From: a virus | Strand: one strand, 5' to 3' | Virus record (IMG/VR): IMGVR_UViG_3300027770_000190 | Coordinates: 1-30,730 of that record | Length of the DNA stretch: 30,730 nucleotides | In this document: in pieces, positions 29,442-30,730 of the stretch | How positions within the stretch are numbered: the stretch's first letter is position 1 | How the letters are laid out: each line of letters starts with the position of its first letter | The notes under the pieces: generated by a model | The model's database searches: none | Seen by the model: the letters and a program-made list of their open reading frames with translations, nothing else | Told to the model about the DNA's origin: nothing | Program-made: the position numbers and the translations under genes

Positions 29442-29966
29442 ATGGAAATATGGAAATTTGTAAACGAAAAATACGAAATAAGTAACACGGGAAAATTGAG
29501 ACACGGTGAATATATATTGAAAGGCAAAGTCGGTGCAAACGGATATGTTGAGTATTCAATGAGTATGGGCAATTATCAGCGCAAATATGAAATGGCGCAT
29601 AGATTAGTTGCAAAAGCGTTTATTGAGAACCCAGAGAACAAAGCGGAAGTAAACCACAAAGATTGCAACCGATTGAATAATGAAGTTGCAAATTTAGAAT
29701 GGTGTACCCATAGCGAGAATATACGGCATTCAAGGGCATTGAACCGATACCCAAAGGAAATCAAAAAGCGTACTATTGAAACACTACAAAAAGACCGTGA
29801 GGCAAAACAACACAAAATGAAACCAGTAATTGACGAAATTGGGAATGTATACGAAACTGCAAAATCGGCAGCGTACGCCCACGGATTAAGTTCACACGCC
29901 GTGCGTCTTGCAATCAAGAACGGCAACAAGTCAGCAAACAAAAAATGGTCATACTTAAACAATTAA
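29442..29966 (+). CDS. HNH homing endonuclease with NUMOD4 and NUMOD1 parts
   Basis: A 174-residue nuclease. 'EIWKFVNEKYEISNTGKLR' (2-20) is NUMOD4-like; 'AHRLVAKAFIENPENK' (52-67), 'VNHKDCNRLNNE' (70-81) and 'NLEWCTHSENIRHS' (84-97) make the HNH core. 'KPVIDEIGNVYETAKSAA' to 'VRLAIKNG' (127-161) is a NUMOD1 DNA-binding helix region. It has the same plan as the protein at 9525, but is distinct in sequence. Such genes invade conserved sites by cutting the empty allele; here the invaded site is inside the fibre gene. Confidence 0.9.
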   Translation: MEIWKFVNEKYEISNTGKLRHGEYILKGKVGANGYVEYSMSMGNYQRKYEMAHRLVAKAFIENPENKAEVNHKDCNRLNNEVANLEWCTHSENIRHSRALNRYPKEIKKRTIETLQKDREAKQHKMKPVIDEIGNVYETAKSAAYAHGLSSHAVRLAIKNGNKSANKKWSYLNN

Positions 29967-29970
29967 GGAA

Positions 29971-30492
29971 ATGGGAAGTTATGCAACGAGTTATATAAGT
30001 ACCACATCAGCAAGTGCCACAAGGGTGGCGGATGCTTGTAGCAAGACGGGGATAAGTAGTTTGATTGGGCAGACGGAGGGGGTGGTATTTGTTGATTTTG
30101 ATTTTAATGGAAATTATTCAGGTGGTGGGATTATACCAATTTCTTTAAATGGTGCTGGGGGAAATGAGGTATATATTTGGATTCAAACAAGTGGTTTGCT
30201 TTTATGCGAACTGGCTAATATAGGAGTTGTCCAAGCATCAATCACGGGAGCAATTGGGGCAGTTGGTCGCAAAAAAATTGCATTTGCATACAAACAAAAT
30301 GATTTTGCAGTTTATATGAATGGAACATTAATTGGAACGGACTCAAGCGGAACAATTCCCACTTTATCTGTATTGACAGTTGGTAAGTATTTTGCAAATA
30401 ATACCTATGATTTAAACGCGGGAATCAACCAAGCTATTTTATTCCCAACCCGACTAACAAACGCAGAACTTGCATCCTTAACAACTATCTAA
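29971..30492 (+). CDS. Tail fibre, C-terminal part (LamG-like), separated by the insertion
   Basis: A 173-residue protein. It begins 'MGSYATSYISTTSASATRVADACSKTGISSLIGQTEG', which in uninterrupted fibres of this group follows 'GAQLE'. The rest is a jelly-roll, LamG/concanavalin-like domain ('GVVFVDFDFNG', 'NDFAVYMNGTLIGTD', 'INQAILFPTRLTNAELASL'). It should bind receptor sugars. It starts at an ATG with AAGGA four bases upstream, one of the few Shine-Dalgarno-like sites here, so it may be made as a separate chain. The join with the first part would be non-covalent. Confidence 0.75.
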   Translation: MGSYATSYISTTSASATRVADACSKTGISSLIGQTEGVVFVDFDFNGNYSGGGIIPISLNGAGGNEVYIWIQTSGLLLCELANIGVVQASITGAIGAVGRKKIAFAYKQNDFAVYMNGTLIGTDSSGTIPTLSVLTVGKYFANNTYDLNAGINQAILFPTRLTNAELASLTTI

Positions 30493-30730
30493 ATGAAGAC
30501 CTTCGCTAAATTTGAGTTCACCCCTACACAATGGGCAACCCTTCGCAAGTTAATAGAGCAAACCACAACCACACCAGACGGGGCGAAAGTCCAAAGTTGG
30601 AAAGATTGTGCAGTTGTTGAGTTGGGATTTATTGTAATTACCCCCGCCGTCCTAAAAGATATGGAGGTAGTAACACCAGCAGTCCTATCAAAGAAATGGG
30701 CGGTTGATATTCTATTTTATGCAGAAGTAC
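30493..30730 (+). CDS. Small tail/fibre-operon protein, 5' part of a gene spanning the junction
   Basis: Starts ATG at 30493, directly after the stop of the fibre part. It opens 'MKTFAKFEFTPTQWATLRKLIEQ' and runs to the window end without a stop. Joined to bases 91-239 it makes a 128-residue protein ending 'CIIPTNETPS'. In this copy the polymorphic block reads VLKDMEVV; in the left copy VMDGMEVV. 'TPAVL' occurs twice, 12 residues apart, within it. Unknown function. Confidence 0.75.
   Translation, partial: MKTFAKFEFTPTQWATLRKLIEQTTTTPDGAKVQSWKDCAVVELGFIVITPAVLKDMEVVTPAVLSKKWAVDILFYAEV
30641..30730. repeat. Terminal direct repeat, right copy
   Basis: Matches bases 1-90 except for seven differences within 30651-30660. 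Circularisation point of the genome. Confidence 0.85.

Larger units (their letters stand above)
29398..29970 (+). mobile_element. Homing-endonuclease insertion in the fibre gene
   Basis: A segment of about 573 bases between the codon for the last Glu of 'WGAQFE' and the Gly-Ser-Tyr of the downstream part. It consists of a short 5' flank with a stop codon, a -7 promoter element, the endonuclease gene and four bases. The protein on each side fits a normal continuous fibre. Borders are approximate. Only about 48 bases are non-coding, too few for a group I intron core. Confidence 0.7.

Noticed and set aside
29401-29970. Group I intron carrying the HNH gene inside the fibre gene
   Set aside because: Only about 44 bases before and 4 bases after the gene are non-coding. 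That is too little for the P3-P8 catalytic core, unless the core overlaps the coding region, for which I see no sign.
1-30730. Integrase, repressor-based lysogeny module, tRNA genes or CRISPR array
   Set aside because: No integrase or recombinase motif was seen in any reading frame examined, no cloverleaf was noticed, and no regularly spaced repeats were found. A tRNA could be missed by eye.

Overview
The window is almost certainly a complete or near-complete genome of a tailed, siphovirus-like dsDNA phage infecting a member of the Bacteroidota. The evidence for the host is: several promoters of the Bacteroidota type (TTTG, 20 nt, TAnnTTTG), almost no Shine-Dalgarno sites, AT-rich DNA, and protein families I recognise from Flavobacterium and related phages. 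All confident genes lie on the + strand, packed with ATGA or TAATG overlaps. The last 90 bases repeat the first 90 (70 identical, then a 10-base block that differs, then 10 identical). One reading frame runs off the right end and continues at the left end, so the molecule is probably circular or circularly permuted, about 30.64 kb. I see no integrase and no lysogeny cassette.

Layout around the circle. 0-1.3 kb: end of a small gene that wraps the junction, then a lysis block (two small membrane proteins, a tiny basic protein, an amidase endolysin). 1.3-6.5 kb: portal with an unusual C-terminal extension, head-tail connectors, a calcineurin-like phosphoesterase, a DUF3310 protein, and an HK97 gp10-like protein. 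6.5-9.4 kb: a promoter, a small DNA-binding protein, an ERF annealing protein plus YqaJ exonuclease, and small unknown genes. 9.4-9.5 kb: a promoter, two hairpins and a T-tract, either a short RNA or an attenuator. 9.5-12.9 kb: homing endonuclease, replication initiator-like protein, DnaB-like helicase, a protein with a DnaA domain IV, and a sigma-like HTH protein. 12.9-17.8 kb: small genes, HNH nuclease, terminase small subunit, two glycosyltransferases, terminase large subunit. 17.8-18.6 kb: a tail-chaperone pair probably joined by -1 frameshifting on a run of ten T. 18.6-19.0 kb: 413 bases of non-coding, palindrome-rich DNA ending in a promoter. 19.0-27.4 kb: tail proteins, tape measure, protease, scaffold-like protein, major capsid protein, a further structural protein, and a strong terminator. 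27.4-30.7 kb: a second promoter and the fibre genes; the main fibre gene is split by a second homing endonuclease.

How it fits together: early genes provide recombination (ERF/YqaJ) and replication (initiator, helicase, DnaA-like). Late genes build a capsid of the HK97 fold and a short flexible tail (588-residue tape measure). The lysis genes lie at the end of the fibre operon. The head genes are split: portal and connectors are 13-15 kb from the terminase and on the far side of the fibre/lysis block from the protease and capsid gene. The most interesting points are the fibre gene broken by a homing endonuclease, the palindromic region before the tail operon, the promoter-hairpin-terminator cassette at 9.4 kb, the free DnaA domain IV, the probable frameshift, a 22-28 base leader sequence used three times, and promoters placed only 3-7 nt before start codons.
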